From contig NZ_JAJFUC010000053.1 in NCBI RefSeq assembly GCF_021372645.1, positions 1 through 64,000 on the forward strand: a stretch of 64,000 nucleotides of DNA. Reading direction: 5' to 3'. Below the pieces are notes generated by a model. That model had not been told where the DNA came from and searched no databases. It saw only the letters and a program-made list of their open reading frames with translations. The first letter of the stretch is position 1; each line of letters starts with the position of its first letter. Both the position numbers and the translations under genes were made by a program. This document shows positions 17,833 to 29,198 of this stretch, one piece after another. The DNA comes from Clostridium sp. (GTDB lineage Bacteria; Bacillota; Clostridia; Clostridiales; Clostridiaceae).

Positions 17833-18683
17833 AATTCCTCACCATCGCATTCTTTAGAATTGTTTAAAATCTTACTCCTTAAAACCTTAAAATAATCATA
17901 ATCATCAAATAAAAGTAATTTCACACTTTTTTTATTTTTACTTACTGTTATTGAAGTCTCATGACTAACTTTAATGGCCTTTTGACCATCTACGGTTAAA
18001 TAAACTTTTTCTTCCTCATAATCTGCATGTATTTCTATAATACTATCACCTTTTAATACAATAGTTTGCATACTTTTTGTATGTGGACATATGGGTGTTA
18101 TAGTTATAAGTTCTAAGTCAGGATATACAAATGGTCCACCTGCTGAAAAAGAATATGCAGTAGAGCCTGTAGGGGTCGCTATAATGAGTCCATCGCCTTT
18201 AAATGTTGAATATATTTTACCATCTACGAATATTTTGAATCGTACCATTCTTGATAAGGTTCCTCTTGCTAATACCACATCATTTAAAGCTTTAAGCTCT
18301 TCTTTATTTTCAGTAGACTCAGCTTTGCAATTTAACATCATTCTGTCTACAACTTTATATTTACCTTCTTCAAGCTTTTCAAGTGCATCATCAATGTCGG
18401 AAATATCTACACTTGATAAAAAACCTAAATTTCCTATGTTTATTCCCAAAATAGGTGCATTAAAGCTTTCATTTAAAGATCTTGCTATTCCAAGAAGAGT
18501 TCCATCTCCTCCCAGGACAACAAGCAAATCAATATCTTTTAAGTCTTGCTTTTCTATATCAAAAGAGCTAAAAATAGCAATGTCTTTTAATTTGAATTTT
18601 TCTCTAAATTTATTTATAACCATATTTAATATGTTATTATCTTTGTCCTTTGATTGATTAATTGCAATCCCAATATTATTCAT
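17829..18683 (-). CDS. nadK: NAD kinase
   Basis: 284 aa; phosphorylates NAD to NADP. Diagnostic motifs are present: [11 protein letters not shown], where the GGDG loop binds ATP/PPi, the NE/D-like [10 protein letters not shown], and SAGGP in [14 protein letters not shown]. It is between tlyA (16-bp gap) and argR (4-bp overlap). Length is typical for Firmicutes. Confidence 0.96.
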   Translation of the reverse strand: MNNIGIAINQSKDKDNNILNMVINKFREKFKLKDIAIFSSFDIEKQDLKDIDLLVVLGGDGTLLGIARSLNESFNAPILGINIGNLGFLSSVDISDIDDALEKLEEGKYKVVDRMMLNCKAESTENKEELKALNDVVLARGTLSRMVRFKIFVDGKIYSTFKGDGLIIATPTGSTAYSFSAGGPFVYPDLELITITPICPHTKSMQTIVLKGDSIIEIHADYEEEKVYLTVDGQKAIKVSHETSITVSKNKKSVKLLLFDDYDYFKVLRSKILNNSKECDGEEF

Positions 18684-18699
18684 AGCCCCTCCAAAGAAG

Positions 18700-19509
18700 T
18701 TAAATTTCTACATGTGATGCCTCAACCACTGTATCTACATCTTCTCTTTTAAAATTACTTTCTTTATTCTTATCTTTTGAAAAATAAACTAAATATTCTC
18801 TATTTCCTTCCGGTCCCTTAATTGGAGAATATCCTACTCCTAGAACATTTAAATTTTGTTGAATCAAAAAGTCTATAATTCCATAAACTACTTCTTTATG
18901 GGTATCTTTTTCTCTTACAACACCTTTTTTGCCTACTTTTTCACGTCCTGCTTCAAATTGTGGTTTTATAAGTGCTACAACTTCGCCACTATCTTTTAAA
19001 AGATTTAAGGTTGCTGGCATTATTTTTTTTAAAGAGATAAAAGATACATCTATAGATGCAAAATCTAAAGGTTCTCCTATATCTTCTAAAGTAACGTATC
19101 TTATATTTGTTCGTTCCATACAAACTACTCTCTCATCAGTTCTTAGCTTCCACGCAAACTGTCCATATCCAACATCAACAGAAAATACCTTAGATGCTTT
19201 ATTTTGAAGCATACAGTCTGTAAAGCCCCCTGTAGATGCTCCTATGTCCATACACACCTTATCTTCTAATGAAATATTATAAGTTTTCATTGCTTTTTCT
19301 AATTTGAGTCCACCGCGACTAACATATTTAAGAGTATCTCCTCTATATTCTATATTAGCACTTTGACTTACTTTTTCTCCAGCTTTATCTACTTTTTGCC
19401 CATCAACATAAACTTTCCCTCCCATGATGCATGCTTTTGCTCTTTCTCTAGAAGTAATTATGCCCTTTTCTACTAAAAGTAAATCAAGTCTTTCCTTTTT
19501 TTCCGCCAT
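18700..19509 (-). CDS. tlyA: TlyA-family rRNA 2'-O-methyltransferase / FtsJ-like
   Basis: 269 aa. An N-terminal S4 RNA-binding domain (RLDLLLVEKG... around 6-65) is followed by an FtsJ-type SAM methyltransferase with MDIGASTGGFTDCML. The family modifies rRNA in some species; in Firmicutes the exact substrate is not settled. A strong SD, AAAAGGAG, precedes the ATG. It lies between dxs and nadK in the usual clostridial order. Confidence 0.93.
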   Translation of the reverse strand: MAEKKERLDLLLVEKGIITSRERAKACIMGGKVYVDGQKVDKAGEKVSQSANIEYRGDTLKYVSRGGLKLEKAMKTYNISLEDKVCMDIGASTGGFTDCMLQNKASKVFSVDVGYGQFAWKLRTDERVVCMERTNIRYVTLEDIGEPLDFASIDVSFISLKKIMPATLNLLKDSGEVVALIKPQFEAGREKVGKKGVVREKDTHKEVVYGIIDFLIQQNLNVLGVGYSPIKGPEGNREYLVYFSKDKNKESNFKREDVDTVVEASHVEI

Positions 19510-19521
19510 TTATTTCTCCTT

Positions 19522-21387
19522 TTAATCATAAAGCTTTATAACAGCCTTACTTATGTTTTCAGAATCTAACTTATATACTTTATACAAAGTCTCTACATTT
19601 CCTTGAGGAATAAATTCATCATCATATCCAATAGATCTAATAGTTCCTTTATAATCTATACTGCTTAAATAATCCTTAATAGCTGAACCTAATCCTCCTT
19701 TTAAGATATTATCTTCTATTGTTAAAATATTATATCCCTCTTTTTTAATATTTTCTAGTAAATTTTTATCAATTGGTTTAATAAATGTAGCATTTATTAT
19801 AGTTGGATCTAATCCCTTTTCATATAATATGTCTTTTGCGAGCACTGCATATTGTACCATTTTACCAGTAGCAATAATACATACCTTAGAGCCTTTATTT
19901 ATTATTTCCCATTTACCTTCCTCTACTTTTGTAATTGGAGAAAGTGTATTTATTATGTTTCCACCTCTTGGATATCTAATTGCAACAGGTGCATTTTGGT
20001 CTATTGCCCATTTTAATAAAATTTCAACTTCTTCTAAACACTTTGGTGCAACTATATGTATGTTCGGCATCATAGATAAATAAGATAAATCATTAATGCC
20101 TTGATGTGTTTCTCCATCTTCTCCAACTATTCCAGCTCTGTCTATTGCAAATACTACTGGAAGATTTTGAAGACAAACATCATGCAACAATTGATCGAAT
20201 GCTCTTTGCAGAAACGTAGAATAAACTGCAAAAACAGGTTTTAATCCATTACTTGCCATTCCAGCAGCTAAAGTAACTGCATGGTCTTCTGATATTCCTA
20301 CATCAAAAAATCTATTTTTAAATTTTTCAGAAAAACATTTGAGCCCTGTTCCTTCTGGCATTGCTGCTGTAATTGCTACAACTTTTTCATCTTTTGAGGC
20401 AATATTTATTAATGCTTTCCCAAAAGCTTTTGAGTAACTATTCTTTGGTGATACATTTAATTCTCCACTTTCTAAATTAAAAGGACCTACAGCATGATAC
20501 TTACTTGGACTTTTTTCAGCTAATATATGTCCTTTCCCCTTTTGAGTTATAACATGTATTATAACTGGCCCTTCAACTTCCTTAGCCTTTATGAAAACCT
20601 CAGTCATTCCCTTTATATCATGACCATCAATAGGCCCAATATACTTAACTCCCATATTCTCAAAAAGCATAGATGGTACTACTAATTGCTTTATGCTATC
20701 TTTAACTTTAGATATTTTCCCTGCAATATTTTTCCCTAAATCTGATTGATTTAGGGAAGCGTATATATCCATTTTTAACTTATTATACCTAGGTTCTATT
20801 CTAAGCTTATTTAAATACCTTGAAAGTGCTCCAACATTTTTTGAAATCGACATTTGATTATCATTTAAAATAACAATAAGATTTGTTTTTCTAAAACCCA
20901 CATCATTTAGCGCCTCAAGTGCCATTCCACCAGTTAATGCACCATCACCTATAACAGCAATTACATTATAATCTTCTTTATTTAAATCTCTTGCCCTTGC
21001 AATTCCAAGTGCTGCTGATATAGAAGTACTGCTATGACCTGTATCAAAATAATCATATTTACTTTCATTTCTTTTTGGAAATCCACTCATTCCATTAAAT
21101 TGTCTAAGTTTTTTAAAGCCATCTTTTCTTCCAGTTAAAATTTTATAAACATAACTTTGATGTCCTACATCCCATACTATCTTATCTTTATCAAAGTCAA
21201 AGGCTTTAAATAAACTTAAAGTAAGATCAACAACACCTAAATTAGATGCTAAATGCCCTCCTGTTTTAGACACACTATTTATTAAAAACTCTCTAAGCTC
21301 ATCACTTAAGAGTTTACTGTCATTTTCATTAAGTTTTTTTAAATCTTTTGGGAAATTCAATTTATCCAATAATTTCACAACAATCAT
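19522..21387 (-). CDS. dxs: 1-deoxy-D-xylulose-5-phosphate synthase
   Basis: About 620-aa thiamine-diphosphate enzyme condensing pyruvate and glyceraldehyde-3-phosphate, the entry to the MEP isoprenoid pathway. The ThDP motif is [15 protein letters not shown]; the N-terminal HIS is in [13 protein letters not shown], and the transketolase central and C-terminal domains follow. The ATG at 21387 has its SD (AGAGGG) only one base away. The GTG at codon 4 (21378), giving [10 protein letters not shown], has correct SD spacing and matches family starts, so it is the likelier start. It is 8 bases after ispA, in line with joint isoprenoid control. Confidence 0.97.
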   Translation of the reverse strand: MIVVKLLDKLNFPKDLKKLNENDSKLLSDELREFLINSVSKTGGHLASNLGVVDLTLSLFKAFDFDKDKIVWDVGHQSYVYKILTGRKDGFKKLRQFNGMSGFPKRNESKYDYFDTGHSSTSISAALGIARARDLNKEDYNVIAVIGDGALTGGMALEALNDVGFRKTNLIVILNDNQMSISKNVGALSRYLNKLRIEPRYNKLKMDIYASLNQSDLGKNIAGKISKVKDSIKQLVVPSMLFENMGVKYIGPIDGHDIKGMTEVFIKAKEVEGPVIIHVITQKGKGHILAEKSPSKYHAVGPFNLESGELNVSPKNSYSKAFGKALINIASKDEKVVAITAAMPEGTGLKCFSEKFKNRFFDVGISEDHAVTLAAGMASNGLKPVFAVYSTFLQRAFDQLLHDVCLQNLPVVFAIDRAGIVGEDGETHQGINDLSYLSMMPNIHIVAPKCLEEVEILLKWAIDQNAPVAIRYPRGGNIINTLSPITKVEEGKWEIINKGSKVCIIATGKMVQYAVLAKDILYEKGLDPTIINATFIKPIDKNLLENIKKEGYNILTIEDNILKGGLGSAIKDYLSSIDYKGTIRSIGYDDEFIPQGNVETLYKVYKLDSENISKAVIKLYD

Positions 21388-21395
21388 TCCCTCTA

Positions 21396-22265
21396 TTAAT
21401 TTTCTCTATTTAGAAGAGTATATGTTAGCTCAATCAAGCAATCTGCATTAACAGTTAATTGTCTAAGAATCTGAGTACATTCTTCACTTAAGGTAGTACA
21501 TAATTCATTACATTTCTCTAATCCATAAACTGATATAAAATTAACCTTATCATGTTCTGCATCAGAATTTATATTTTTCCCTAATACTTCTGCATCTCCA
21601 ACTACATCTAATATATCGTCTTTTATTTGAAATACCAGGCCTAGTTTTTCTCCGTATTCTTCTAAAGCCTTTAAATCATCCTCTGGTGCATTAGCTAAAA
21701 TTGCTCCTGCAAGTATTGATGATTTAATTAATGCACCTGTTTTCTTTGAGTGCATATATTGCAATTCATCTTTTGAAATTGTTTTGCCTTCAGAGATAAC
21801 ATCAACAACCTGACCACCTATCATGCCTTCAGCACCTGCAGCAATTGCAACTTCATAGGCTGCTTTTAATGAATTTTCTTTATTTTTCAAAGCATAATCC
21901 ATCATAAGTATCATAGCTTCATTCAATAAAGCATCTCCTGCAAGAACTGCTATATTTTCTTGAAATTTAATATGATTTGTTGGTTTTCCTCTCCTTAAAT
22001 CATCATTATCCATACAAGGAAGATCATCATGAATCAAAGAATAAGTGTGAATCATTTCTACTGCAGCTGCCATTGGCATAACTTTTTTATAATCTTCTTT
22101 GTATATATAATAAGACAATGCAAGTAATGTCGGACGAATTCTCTTTCCACCTATATTTAAACTATAGCTACATGAATCATATATAATTTTATTATATGTA
22201 CCTTTTTCCTTAAAATAATTTTCTAAATAATCATTAATGTCTTGTTTTAAATTACTTATCTCCAT
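21396..22265 (-). CDS. ispA: Farnesyl/geranyl diphosphate synthase
   Basis: 289-aa trans-prenyltransferase. First aspartate-rich motif [12 protein letters not shown] and second [10 protein letters not shown] are intact, with GGKRIRP at the IPP site. It makes C15 diphosphate for undecaprenyl and other isoprenoids. It overlaps xseB by 14 bases and precedes dxs by 8, an operon arrangement shared by most Firmicutes. Confidence 0.97.
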   Translation of the reverse strand: MEISNLKQDINDYLENYFKEKGTYNKIIYDSCSYSLNIGGKRIRPTLLALSYYIYKEDYKKVMPMAAAVEMIHTYSLIHDDLPCMDNDDLRRGKPTNHIKFQENIAVLAGDALLNEAMILMMDYALKNKENSLKAAYEVAIAAGAEGMIGGQVVDVISEGKTISKDELQYMHSKKTGALIKSSILAGAILANAPEDDLKALEEYGEKLGLVFQIKDDILDVVGDAEVLGKNINSDAEHDKVNFISVYGLEKCNELCTTLSEECTQILRQLTVNADCLIELTYTLLNREN

Positions 22266-22476
22266 AACTATCAGTAAACTCCACTTCTTTTTCGTCTTTA
22301 ATTATAGAAATTTTTGCTTCATATGAATCTAAAATCTTATAAATTTTATTCACAAGTTTAACACCATCTTCATAAGATTTCATAGAATTTTCAAGATTTA
22401 GATCATCTGTTTCTAAATTGTTTAATATATCTTGAAGCTTAGTTAACATTTCTTCATAACTTTCTTTTTTAGCCAT
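22252..22476 (-). CDS. xseB: Exodeoxyribonuclease VII small subunit
   Basis: 74 aa, all helical. [17 protein letters not shown] is the typical XseB core, which binds the large subunit XseA to form the single-strand exonuclease. It overlaps ispA. A 146-bp gap holding a dispersed repeat separates it from xseA, which is unusual for this pair. Confidence 0.95.
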   Translation of the reverse strand: MAKKESYEEMLTKLQDILNNLETDDLNLENSMKSYEDGVKLVNKIYKILDSYEAKISIIKDEKEVEFTDSYGDK

Positions 22477-22501
22477 TTTTTTAACTCCTTATCTGTGTCA
22501 T

Positions 22502-22529
22502 ATTCAAAAAATAACAAGTCAGTATGCTA
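22502..22529. repeat. Dispersed repeat, copy A (partial)
   Basis: 28 bases starting ATTCAAAAAATAACAAG match 42149-42176 with one difference (C for T). Here only this end of the element is recognisable. It lies in the xseA-xseB gap. Confidence 0.7.
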
Positions 22530-22622
22530 TGTAAGTTGCGATAATGAACTTATATTGCAGTTAATGGCACAGAACTAACACTTAAGTATGCACTGTAAAA
22601 TCTTTAACTCAACTTATATAGT

Positions 22623-23834
22623 CTATTTTATTTCATGTGTCTTGGGCACAAATTTTCCTTCTATGTTTCCATCTTTAAGACAAATCTTTAAATTTATTGT
22701 TTCCTTTAATTGTTCTTTTGATGTAATGAGATTTTTTTCATTATCCTCTATTATAGCATATCCTTTGCATATAACCCTAATTGGATTATGAGCAGAAAGT
22801 AAATTATTAAAATTTTCTATTTGATTTTTTTCTCTTTTAAGTTTGGTCTTTATTACGAAATTTAATCTATCTTTTAATTGATCTAATTCTAAATACGAAT
22901 TAGATATTTTAGCTATTGGAGAATGAATATTTAATATTCTTTCAATTCCAACTAGATTACTTTTACACATTTTTAATTTATCTTCCATTTTTTTATCTAA
23001 GCACCTTGTAATATCATAAATTTTTGACTCTATATCACCGATTAATGGAACTGATATTTCAGCCCCTTGTGATGGCGTTGCTGCTCTAAAATCTGCTACA
23101 AAATCTGAAATAGTAAAATCTATTTCATGACCTACGGCTGAAATTATAGGTATCTTAGAATTAAAAATAGACTTAGCTAATTCTTCTTCATTAAAATTCC
23201 ATAATTCTTCTATAGAGCCACCACCTCTACCTACTATTATTATATCCACAGACTTTGTTTTGTTAAAATAATTAATTCCATTAATTATTTCTTTATAGGC
23301 ACCTATTCCTTGCACCTTTGCTGGATATAATACCAAGTCAACTAAAGTACTTCTTCTAGTTGAAACATTTATAATGTCTTTAATTGCTGCTCCAGTAGGT
23401 GATGTTACTATTCCTATTTTTTCAGGGTACCTAGGCAATGGTTTTTTATTAGCTTCATCAAAGTATCCTTCTTTAGACAATTTTTCTTTAAGCTTCTCAA
23501 ATTTAACAAATAAATCTCCTAGCCCTTCTTTTTTTATTTCATCACAATAAAGTTGAAAACTTCCAGTTGCAGGGTATATAGATGCTCTTCCCTTAACTAC
23601 AACTTCCATGCCTTCTTCTAAAGCAAAGTCTAGTAAAACTGCATTACCTTTAAACATAACACAATTTACTTTTCCATTGCTATCTTTCAGAGTGAAATAA
23701 ATATGCCCGCTACCATGATATTTTAAATTAGAAATCTCCCCTTTTACAGAGAGATTGCTTAAAATAAAGTCACTGTCTAACATTCTTTTTATGTAATTCG
23801 TAACCTCAGAAACAGTTAACGTCTTAATATTCAT
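22623..23834 (-). CDS. xseA: Exodeoxyribonuclease VII large subunit
   Basis: 403 aa. An N-terminal OB-fold (about 1-100) with [20 protein letters not shown] binds DNA. The catalytic domain carries [26 protein letters not shown] and the [14 protein letters not shown]-type motif. It is a single-strand-specific exonuclease with XseB. The start overlaps folD by 11 bases, with its SD inside the folD end. Confidence 0.97.
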   Translation of the reverse strand: MNIKTLTVSEVTNYIKRMLDSDFILSNLSVKGEISNLKYHGSGHIYFTLKDSNGKVNCVMFKGNAVLLDFALEEGMEVVVKGRASIYPATGSFQLYCDEIKKEGLGDLFVKFEKLKEKLSKEGYFDEANKKPLPRYPEKIGIVTSPTGAAIKDIINVSTRRSTLVDLVLYPAKVQGIGAYKEIINGINYFNKTKSVDIIIVGRGGGSIEELWNFNEEELAKSIFNSKIPIISAVGHEIDFTISDFVADFRAATPSQGAEISVPLIGDIESKIYDITRCLDKKMEDKLKMCKSNLVGIERILNIHSPIAKISNSYLELDQLKDRLNFVIKTKLKREKNQIENFNNLLSAHNPIRVICKGYAIIEDNEKNLITSKEQLKETINLKICLKDGNIEGKFVPKTHEIK

Positions 23835-24672
23835 TTTCCTTTAAAGCCTCACATGCATTTTTTATTAAAAGAGTTGTTGTAAGTGCTCCTACTCCACCTG
23901 GAACTGGAGTTAAGAATTTACACTTATCTATGACCTTATCAAAATCTACATCACCAGTTATCTTACCTTCAAAAGATGATGTTCCTACATCAATTACTAT
24001 AGCATCTTCATTTACATAAGATTCATCAATAAACTTTGGTCTTCCAATAGCAACTACCAATATATCTGCACCCTTGCAAATTGCTTTTAAGTTCTTTGTT
24101 TTAGAGTGACATACAGTAACTGTAGCATTTTCATTTAATAAAAGCTGTGCCACTGGCTTTCCGACTATGTTACTTCTTCCAAGGACTACTACATTCTTAC
24201 CTGTAATATCAAAATTTAAACTTTTAATTAAAGTAACTACAGAATTAGGAGTACAAGGCAAAAATTTCGGTTCACCCATATATAGCTTTCCTTGGCTTTC
24301 AAATGTAAGACAATCAATATCCTTACTTGGAGATATTTCTTTAATTATTTTCTTTTCATCAAAATTACTTGGAAGTGGTAATTGCAAAATAATCCCTTGA
24401 ACATCATTATCTTCATTTAATTTATGTATTTCAGCTATTATATCCTCCTCTTTTAAAGTTTCAGCTAGCGTCACTTTTAAAAATCCAGCACCAAGAGACA
24501 CTGCAACCTTTTCTTGACTTGCCATATAATAAATAGACCCACCATCATTTCCAACTAATATAGATGCAATTTTAGGGACTTTAAGATTTTTTTCTTTTCT
24601 GTCATTAACAAAATTCTTAATATCTTCTTTTACTTTTAACGCTACTTCTTTACCATTTATAATTTGCCCCAT
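23824..24672 (-). CDS. folD: Bifunctional methylene-THF dehydrogenase / cyclohydrolase
   Basis: 282 aa. Interconverts 5,10-methylene- and 10-formyl-tetrahydrofolate. Catalytic region [10 protein letters not shown] with the essential Lys; [13 protein letters not shown] site [19 protein letters not shown]-terminal [11 protein letters not shown]. It lies between nusB and xseA in the conserved nusB-folD-xseA order. Confidence 0.97.
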   Translation of the reverse strand: MGQIINGKEVALKVKEDIKNFVNDRKEKNLKVPKIASILVGNDGGSIYYMASQEKVAVSLGAGFLKVTLAETLKEEDIIAEIHKLNEDNDVQGIILQLPLPSNFDEKKIIKEISPSKDIDCLTFESQGKLYMGEPKFLPCTPNSVVTLIKSLNFDITGKNVVVLGRSNIVGKPVAQLLLNENATVTVCHSKTKNLKAICKGADILVVAIGRPKFIDESYVNEDAIVIDVGTSSFEGKITGDVDFDKVIDKCKFLTPVPGGVGALTTTLLIKNACEALKENEY

Positions 24673-24708
24673 TTTAATGTATACCTACTTTCATTCTTTT
24701 ATAGTTAA

Positions 24709-25110
24709 TTAATTCTCTTTAATTTTATCTAACACTCCATTAATAAAGCTTACACTTTTTTCATCAGAATATCTTCTTGTAATTTCCAATGCTTCGTTAA
24801 TAACAACTGGTCTTGGAACTTGTTCATCATATAATAACTCATATGTTGCAAGTCTCAATATACTTAAATTTACCTTAGATATTCTATCTATTTTCCAATT
24901 ATGTAGATTCTCCGAAATAACTGTATCAATTGCTTCTTTATTGTTTTCTATTCCAATTAATGCTTGTTTAACATAAGTTAAATCAATTTCTTTTATATCA
25001 CCTTCATAATTTTCTATAAATCCTTCTATTGCCTCTTCAGTTGTATCTTTACTTAAAGTCATCCCAAATAATAACTCCATAGTTTTATCCCTTGATAATT
25101 TTCTATTCAT
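24709..25110 (-). CDS. nusB: Transcription antitermination factor NusB
   Basis: 133-aa all-helical RNA-binding protein acting with NusE (S10) in rRNA antitermination. It begins [17 protein letters not shown], and the conserved C-terminal block [28 protein letters not shown] is split over residues ~100-130. SD AGGAGG. A strong terminator lies between it and the Asp23 gene upstream, so it likely has its own promoter at 25111-25212. Confidence 0.95.
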   Translation of the reverse strand: MNRKLSRDKTMELLFGMTLSKDTTEEAIEGFIENYEGDIKEIDLTYVKQALIGIENNKEAIDTVISENLHNWKIDRISKVNLSILRLATYELLYDEQVPRPVVINEALEITRRYSDEKSVSFINGVLDKIKEN

Positions 25111-25212
25111 ATTGTCCTCCTAAATTTGTATCATAATTAATTATGTACATTTATCATTATATACATTTTTTCTTTCTTTTAAACCTAATACCTTTCCTAA
25201 CTTACATGGAAA

Positions 25213-25237
25213 CACCCTCTGAAAGCTTCAGAGGGTG
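25213..25237 (-). terminator. Strong hairpin after the Asp23 gene
   Basis: CACCCTCTGAA (25213-25223), loop AGC, TTCAGAGGGTG (25227-25237): 11 perfect pairs, GC-richer than its surroundings. It is 10 bases past the Asp23-family stop, with a short T run on the minus strand. Confidence 0.8.
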
Positions 25238-25246
25238 AAAATCAAA

Positions 25247-25627
25247 CTAGTTAGATTCACTTTCTTCCTTTTTAGGCAAATAAATATTTTGAACATAAAT
25301 GTTAACTGCTTCTACATATAATCCAGTCATAGCTTCAACAGTTTTTTTAACATTGTCTTGCACCTGTGCTACAACATCCATGATTTTTCTTCCGTACTCC
25401 ACTGATACATTCATATCTATTATTGCTTTATCTTCTTCTAGTGTTACTTTACTTGCTTTAACAGTGCTCTTCTTCCCTTTAAATATGTTTGTTAAATTGC
25501 TTGCAACACCCATTTGAGCATCTAAAATTCCATCTATTTCTTGAGCAGCAATTCCAGCAATAACGCTTACTACTTCATCAGAAATTTTAATAATTCCAAT
25601 ATTTTCTTCTCTAACTAAATCTTCCAT
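25247..25627 (-). CDS. Asp23/Gls24 family envelope-stress protein (YqhY-like)
   Basis: 126 aa with the Asp23 core: IKISDEVVSVIAGIAAQE, then DGILDA, and VSVEYGRKIMDVVAQVQDNVKK. The family is membrane-associated via partners and found near fatty-acid or sporulation genes; Bacillus YqhY lies next to spoIIIAH and nusB, as here. The precise role is unknown. A short gap to spoIIIAH suggests partial co-transcription. Confidence 0.93.
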   Translation of the reverse strand: MEDLVREENIGIIKISDEVVSVIAGIAAQEIDGILDAQMGVASNLTNIFKGKKSTVKASKVTLEEDKAIIDMNVSVEYGRKIMDVVAQVQDNVKKTVEAMTGLYVEAVNIYVQNIYLPKKEESESN

Positions 25628-25727
25628 GTTACTTAACCTCCTAGGTTTTGTAATAACAAAACATGATAATCTTGTGTTTATTATATCAAATATATTTTAA
25701 CATTACAATTATATTATGGTTTTTCTA

Positions 25728-26240
25728 CTATTTTTGAACTTCTATTATTACATCTTTTATTTTTGATACATCTTGAACTAGTTCTTGTATTGCTACAGTT
25801 TCATTTTCTTGAAGCCCATTTGCTGATTTAACTATTACTGTTGCTTTATTTGAGTCTAATCTGCATAAAGCATCTTCATAACCTTTATTTTTTATACTTA
25901 ATTCTATTCTACTTTCATTATCTTTTACCATTGTTTTTTGAGTTAATTCTTTTGTTGCTGCATCCTTTTGCTCTTTTGATGTATTGGCATCTGAAATTAT
26001 AGAATTTAAAGTTTGAATGGTTGCTGAATCTTGTTGTTCTCTTGAACTTCTTGAATCATAAAAATAATTTTTTTGACTTAATGCTTCTGCATCTTGATCA
26101 TTTACTTTTTCAGTGGATAAAACTTGGCTTAAATCTGTTGGGTCATTTAACCCTCCATTATTAAGTTTTGCAGCTAGCACTCCTACACATAATATTAATG
26201 CTAACAATGTAAAAATAATACCACATTGTTTCTTTGTCAT
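25728..26240 (-). CDS. spoIIIAH: Stage III sporulation protein AH
   Basis: 170 aa. One N-terminal membrane segment (6-26) and an extracytoplasmic ring-building/YscJ-like domain at the C-terminus. In Bacillus it binds SpoIIQ across the two forespore membranes and forms the channel ring. It is shorter than the 218-aa Bacillus protein, as in other clostridia. Last gene of the spoIIIA operon. Confidence 0.95.
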   Translation of the reverse strand: MTKKQCGIIFTLLALILCVGVLAAKLNNGGLNDPTDLSQVLSTEKVNDQDAEALSQKNYFYDSRSSREQQDSATIQTLNSIISDANTSKEQKDAATKELTQKTMVKDNESRIELSIKNKGYEDALCRLDSNKATVIVKSANGLQENETVAIQELVQDVSKIKDVIIEVQK

Positions 26241-26279
26241 AATAAACTTCCTCCAATCATTTTTCTATAAAATTATATG

Positions 26280-26891
26280 CTACTTCTTCATACTATATAC
26301 ATTAACCTTATCTAAACTTAAGTTATATAGTTTAGATACAGCTTGTTCGATTTCATACTTTGTTTTGCTATTTTCAGCTCCTTCTGCTAGTATTATGACT
26401 CCATTAATTTTAGGCTTGTATGTTGTTAATATAAATGGCTCATTATTTCCATCTGATGTTGTCATTACAATCTTTGATGAATCTGTATTTTGATTATTAA
26501 CTCGTTTCCCTCCCTGATTATCAGTTTCTTCAGTAGTTGATTTTTGTGCATTTGTATCGTAAGCTGGTACTTTCTTCTCTCCATTATCAAAAGACATCAT
26601 TACTTCAACATCACCAACTCCATTCATTTTTTTTAATATATTTTTTAAATCTATTTTTTGTTGGTCTTCATAACTTTTTTCATCTGTTTCATTAGAAATT
26701 GGAGTATTTTTCACATTTTCTTGAGCTGTTACTTCTGATATCTTATTACTAGTCAAACTTTTACTGCTTGGTAACAATACATTCATAGCAATTAAAATAA
26801 ATCCTAAAACTATACATACAGCTACTAGATTTTTTAATTGCTTTTGAGCAAATATTTTTTTTATTTCTTTTATAATTTTGTCCTTATCCAT
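26280..26891 (-). CDS. spoIIIAG: Stage III sporulation protein AG
   Basis: 203 aa. Membrane segment ~20-38, then a linker and a ring-building domain with GVDVEVMMSF-like GVGDVEVMMSFDNG and GVIILAEGAENSK. It forms the large ring of the mother-cell side of the SpoIIIA-SpoIIQ complex. The insert between ring strands (~105-150) is polar and low complexity. Confidence 0.95.
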   Translation of the reverse strand: MDKDKIIKEIKKIFAQKQLKNLVAVCIVLGFILIAMNVLLPSSKSLTSNKISEVTAQENVKNTPISNETDEKSYEDQQKIDLKNILKKMNGVGDVEVMMSFDNGEKKVPAYDTNAQKSTTEETDNQGGKRVNNQNTDSSKIVMTTSDGNNEPFILTTYKPKINGVIILAEGAENSKTKYEIEQAVSKLYNLSLDKVNVYSMKK

Positions 26892-26903
26892 AATTTATAC
26901 CTC

Positions 26904-27509
26904 CTATTCATCTAATTTATATACTTCTATTTTTTCCTTTGGTATATTCAATTCACTAGATACGAAATCAATTATTTCTGTATATTCTTTATTTTCTTCT
27001 TTTGTGCTACTTTGTGTTTCGTCATTAATTACTATCTTTTTTATCTTATTTATTTTATTTTCACCTACACCTATTTTTAACTTTTTTACATTCAAAGTTA
27101 TATCGGTGAAATTTACATCACAATCAATTTCACTCTTAAATCTCATATTTTTAAATTGATTTTTGAGTACGTTATCGCAATTTTTGTTAAAATTACTCAC
27201 AAATGCATTTTTTCTGCTTTCTCCCTTATCCTGATTTTCTTTTAATGTATTTATATTATCTAAATCGACTTTATCTTTGCTTTGTGAGAATACTTGCTCA
27301 TAACTTTCAATGCCATCAACAACACTTTTTTCTCCATTTGATATAAATTGCAAAATTGGATTTAAAATCACGCTTATTAATATTAATCCCAATATGAATT
27401 TAATATACTTCTTCATTTTATTATTAGGAGATATAAGCTCTACGGCACTTATAAATATAAGCACTGTTACAAGTGTTATTACAATATTCTTAAGAGTTTC
27501 TATAAACAT
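26904..27509 (-). CDS. spoIIIAF: Stage III sporulation protein AF
   Basis: About 201 aa with two membrane segments (near 5-25 and 32-52 of the mature start) and a soluble ring-like domain. The true start is ATG at 27509, 11 bases after SD GGAGG. An upstream in-frame TTG at 27527 lies inside the SD and is rejected. With this start it no longer overlaps spoIIIAE. Confidence 0.93.
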   Translation of the reverse strand: MFIETLKNIVITLVTVLIFISAVELISPNNKMKKYIKFILGLILISVILNPILQFISNGEKSVVDGIESYEQVFSQSKDKVDLDNINTLKENQDKGESRKNAFVSNFNKNCDNVLKNQFKNMRFKSEIDCDVNFTDITLNVKKLKIGVGENKINKIKKIVINDETQSSTKEENKEYTEIIDFVSSELNIPKEKIEVYKLDE

Positions 27510-27516
27510 AAGACTT

Positions 27517-28797
27517 CTATCCTCCAACTATAAACCTTCCTGATGATGCTATAATACCAATTAATATAAAAAATATTAAACTTACAGTTAAAACACATGA
27601 TGTTATTAGTGTCATAGAATTTCCTGCTGCTTCTAATGATTTTGTTATCCTTGAATCGCTTATTGGTTCAACTAATGCTGCTGATAATTTATATATAAAC
27701 GTAATGAGTATAAGCTTAATAAGTGGATGCAACAGAATTAAAATAATTACAACTAGCCCTATAGAGCTTATTGCATTCTTTATTATAAGCGAGTATCCAG
27801 CAACAGATGTAATTGCATCTGAGAAGGCCTTTCCAACTATAGGAATAAAATTATCTACTGCAAACTTTGCTGTTTTAAGTGTTACTGCATCAATTGTAGT
27901 TGATGTAATTCCACGAATTGTTAAAAGGCCTATAAAGACTGTTATTATAATCCCTTGAAACCATATAGTGGCTTGCTTGAATAATTTGCATAAATTTGTT
28001 ATTTTATGATCTGTAGAAAGATTATTTGCAAATTCTAATACAAAGCCCATTAATATCATTGGAATTATAAAATTAGAATAGATTTTTGGTATAAATACAA
28101 CTGCACCAAGCACAATTGGATCTAAAGTGGCAGCCGATGTAATTCCTCCCGCAAGGGAAATCATAGTAATAAGTATAGGCAGAAGAGCGCTCATAAAATC
28201 TGAAATATTAGTTATTACTTCCTTTGCAACTGAAATTGAGATTATAAAACTTTTTGATAGCACCATTATGATTAAGGCATAACAGGCATAAAAAGCAACT
28301 TGTGATATGCTCTCATCTGAGAATGCATCTTGTAAATTTTTTAGTAATGAACATATTATTGCTATTGTAACTATTGATAATACAAGTTTTAAAACACTTT
28401 TAACTTCTTTAAAGACAATACTTAGAACTGCATTTAGAATGGTATCAAAAGAAAGATTACCTCTTCCATCTTTAATATATGCTTTTATATATTCTACTGG
28501 ATCAAGGCTATCCATAAGTTCCACATCTGTTTTCATTTTCCTTATATATTCATATAAAGAATTAAGTTCTTCCTTTGTGCTTCCCCCTAAATCATCTATA
28601 TTAATTTGCTTTTCTACAGTTTGTTTAGTTTCTATTTTCTTGCTATCATTTATGTTACTGTCTATACTTATATTATTAATTTCTGTAGCACAAACATGAT
28701 TTAATTTTAAAAATGTACAACTAGGTATTACTGCTATAATTATATTAATTGTAAAACTCATTATTAATATTAATGTAACTCTTCTTATCATCTTCAT
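27517..28797 (-). CDS. spoIIIAE: Stage III sporulation protein AE
   Basis: About 426 aa: a signal-like N-terminus (10-25), a charged extracytoplasmic stretch (40-100), then roughly seven to eight membrane segments. It is a polytopic core protein of the SpoIIIA channel. ATG at 28797 with SD TAGGTG is preferred over the GTG at 28806 that forms part of the SD. It follows spoIIIAD directly. Confidence 0.95.
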   Translation of the reverse strand: MKMIRRVTLILIMSFTINIIIAVIPSCTFLKLNHVCATEINNISIDSNINDSKKIETKQTVEKQINIDDLGGSTKEELNSLYEYIRKMKTDVELMDSLDPVEYIKAYIKDGRGNLSFDTILNAVLSIVFKEVKSVLKLVLSIVTIAIICSLLKNLQDAFSDESISQVAFYACYALIIMVLSKSFIISISVAKEVITNISDFMSALLPILITMISLAGGITSAATLDPIVLGAVVFIPKIYSNFIIPMILMGFVLEFANNLSTDHKITNLCKLFKQATIWFQGIIITVFIGLLTIRGITSTTIDAVTLKTAKFAVDNFIPIVGKAFSDAITSVAGYSLIIKNAISSIGLVVIILILLHPLIKLILITFIYKLSAALVEPISDSRITKSLEAAGNSMTLITSCVLTVSLIFFILIGIIASSGRFIVGG

Positions 28798-28806
28798 AAT
28801 AAACAC

Positions 28807-29190
28807 CTACATTATCTGTAATATAGAATTTAATACCGCCATTAGTATTGGAATAGCGAGTACTAAAATCATTATTTTGCCAGAAAGATCTATTTGAGCT
28901 GCAAGACTATCTGCATTTGCATCCTTGCATAGTGCACTAGAAAATGAAGCTATATATGCTATTGCTAAAATTTTCAGTACAATTCCAATATAAACTGTAT
29001 CGATATTTGCTTTATCAGAAATTTGTTTTAAAAAATCAATTATTTGTTTGAGTGGTTCTATCATAATAAGGAGAATTAATGCTCCTGCTGTTAACGTAAG
29101 AAATGTATTTAATTCACTTTTAGATTGTCTGAATAGTAACATAATAAATAATGTTATATATGCTATTCCTACAATTTTTACTATTAACAT
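28807..29190 (-). CDS. spoIIIAD: Stage III sporulation protein AD
   Basis: 127-aa polytopic membrane protein with hydrophobic segments near 3-20, 30-52, 66-90 and 103-125. It matches the AC/AD membrane-protein pair of the operon by size, order and the KILAIAYIASFSSALCKDA block. It abuts spoIIIAE. Confidence 0.95.
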   Translation of the reverse strand: MLIVKIVGIAYITLFIMLLFRQSKSELNTFLTLTAGALILLIMIEPLKQIIDFLKQISDKANIDTVYIGIVLKILAIAYIASFSSALCKDANADSLAAQIDLSGKIMILVLAIPILMAVLNSILQIM

Positions 29191-29198
29191 AACTACAC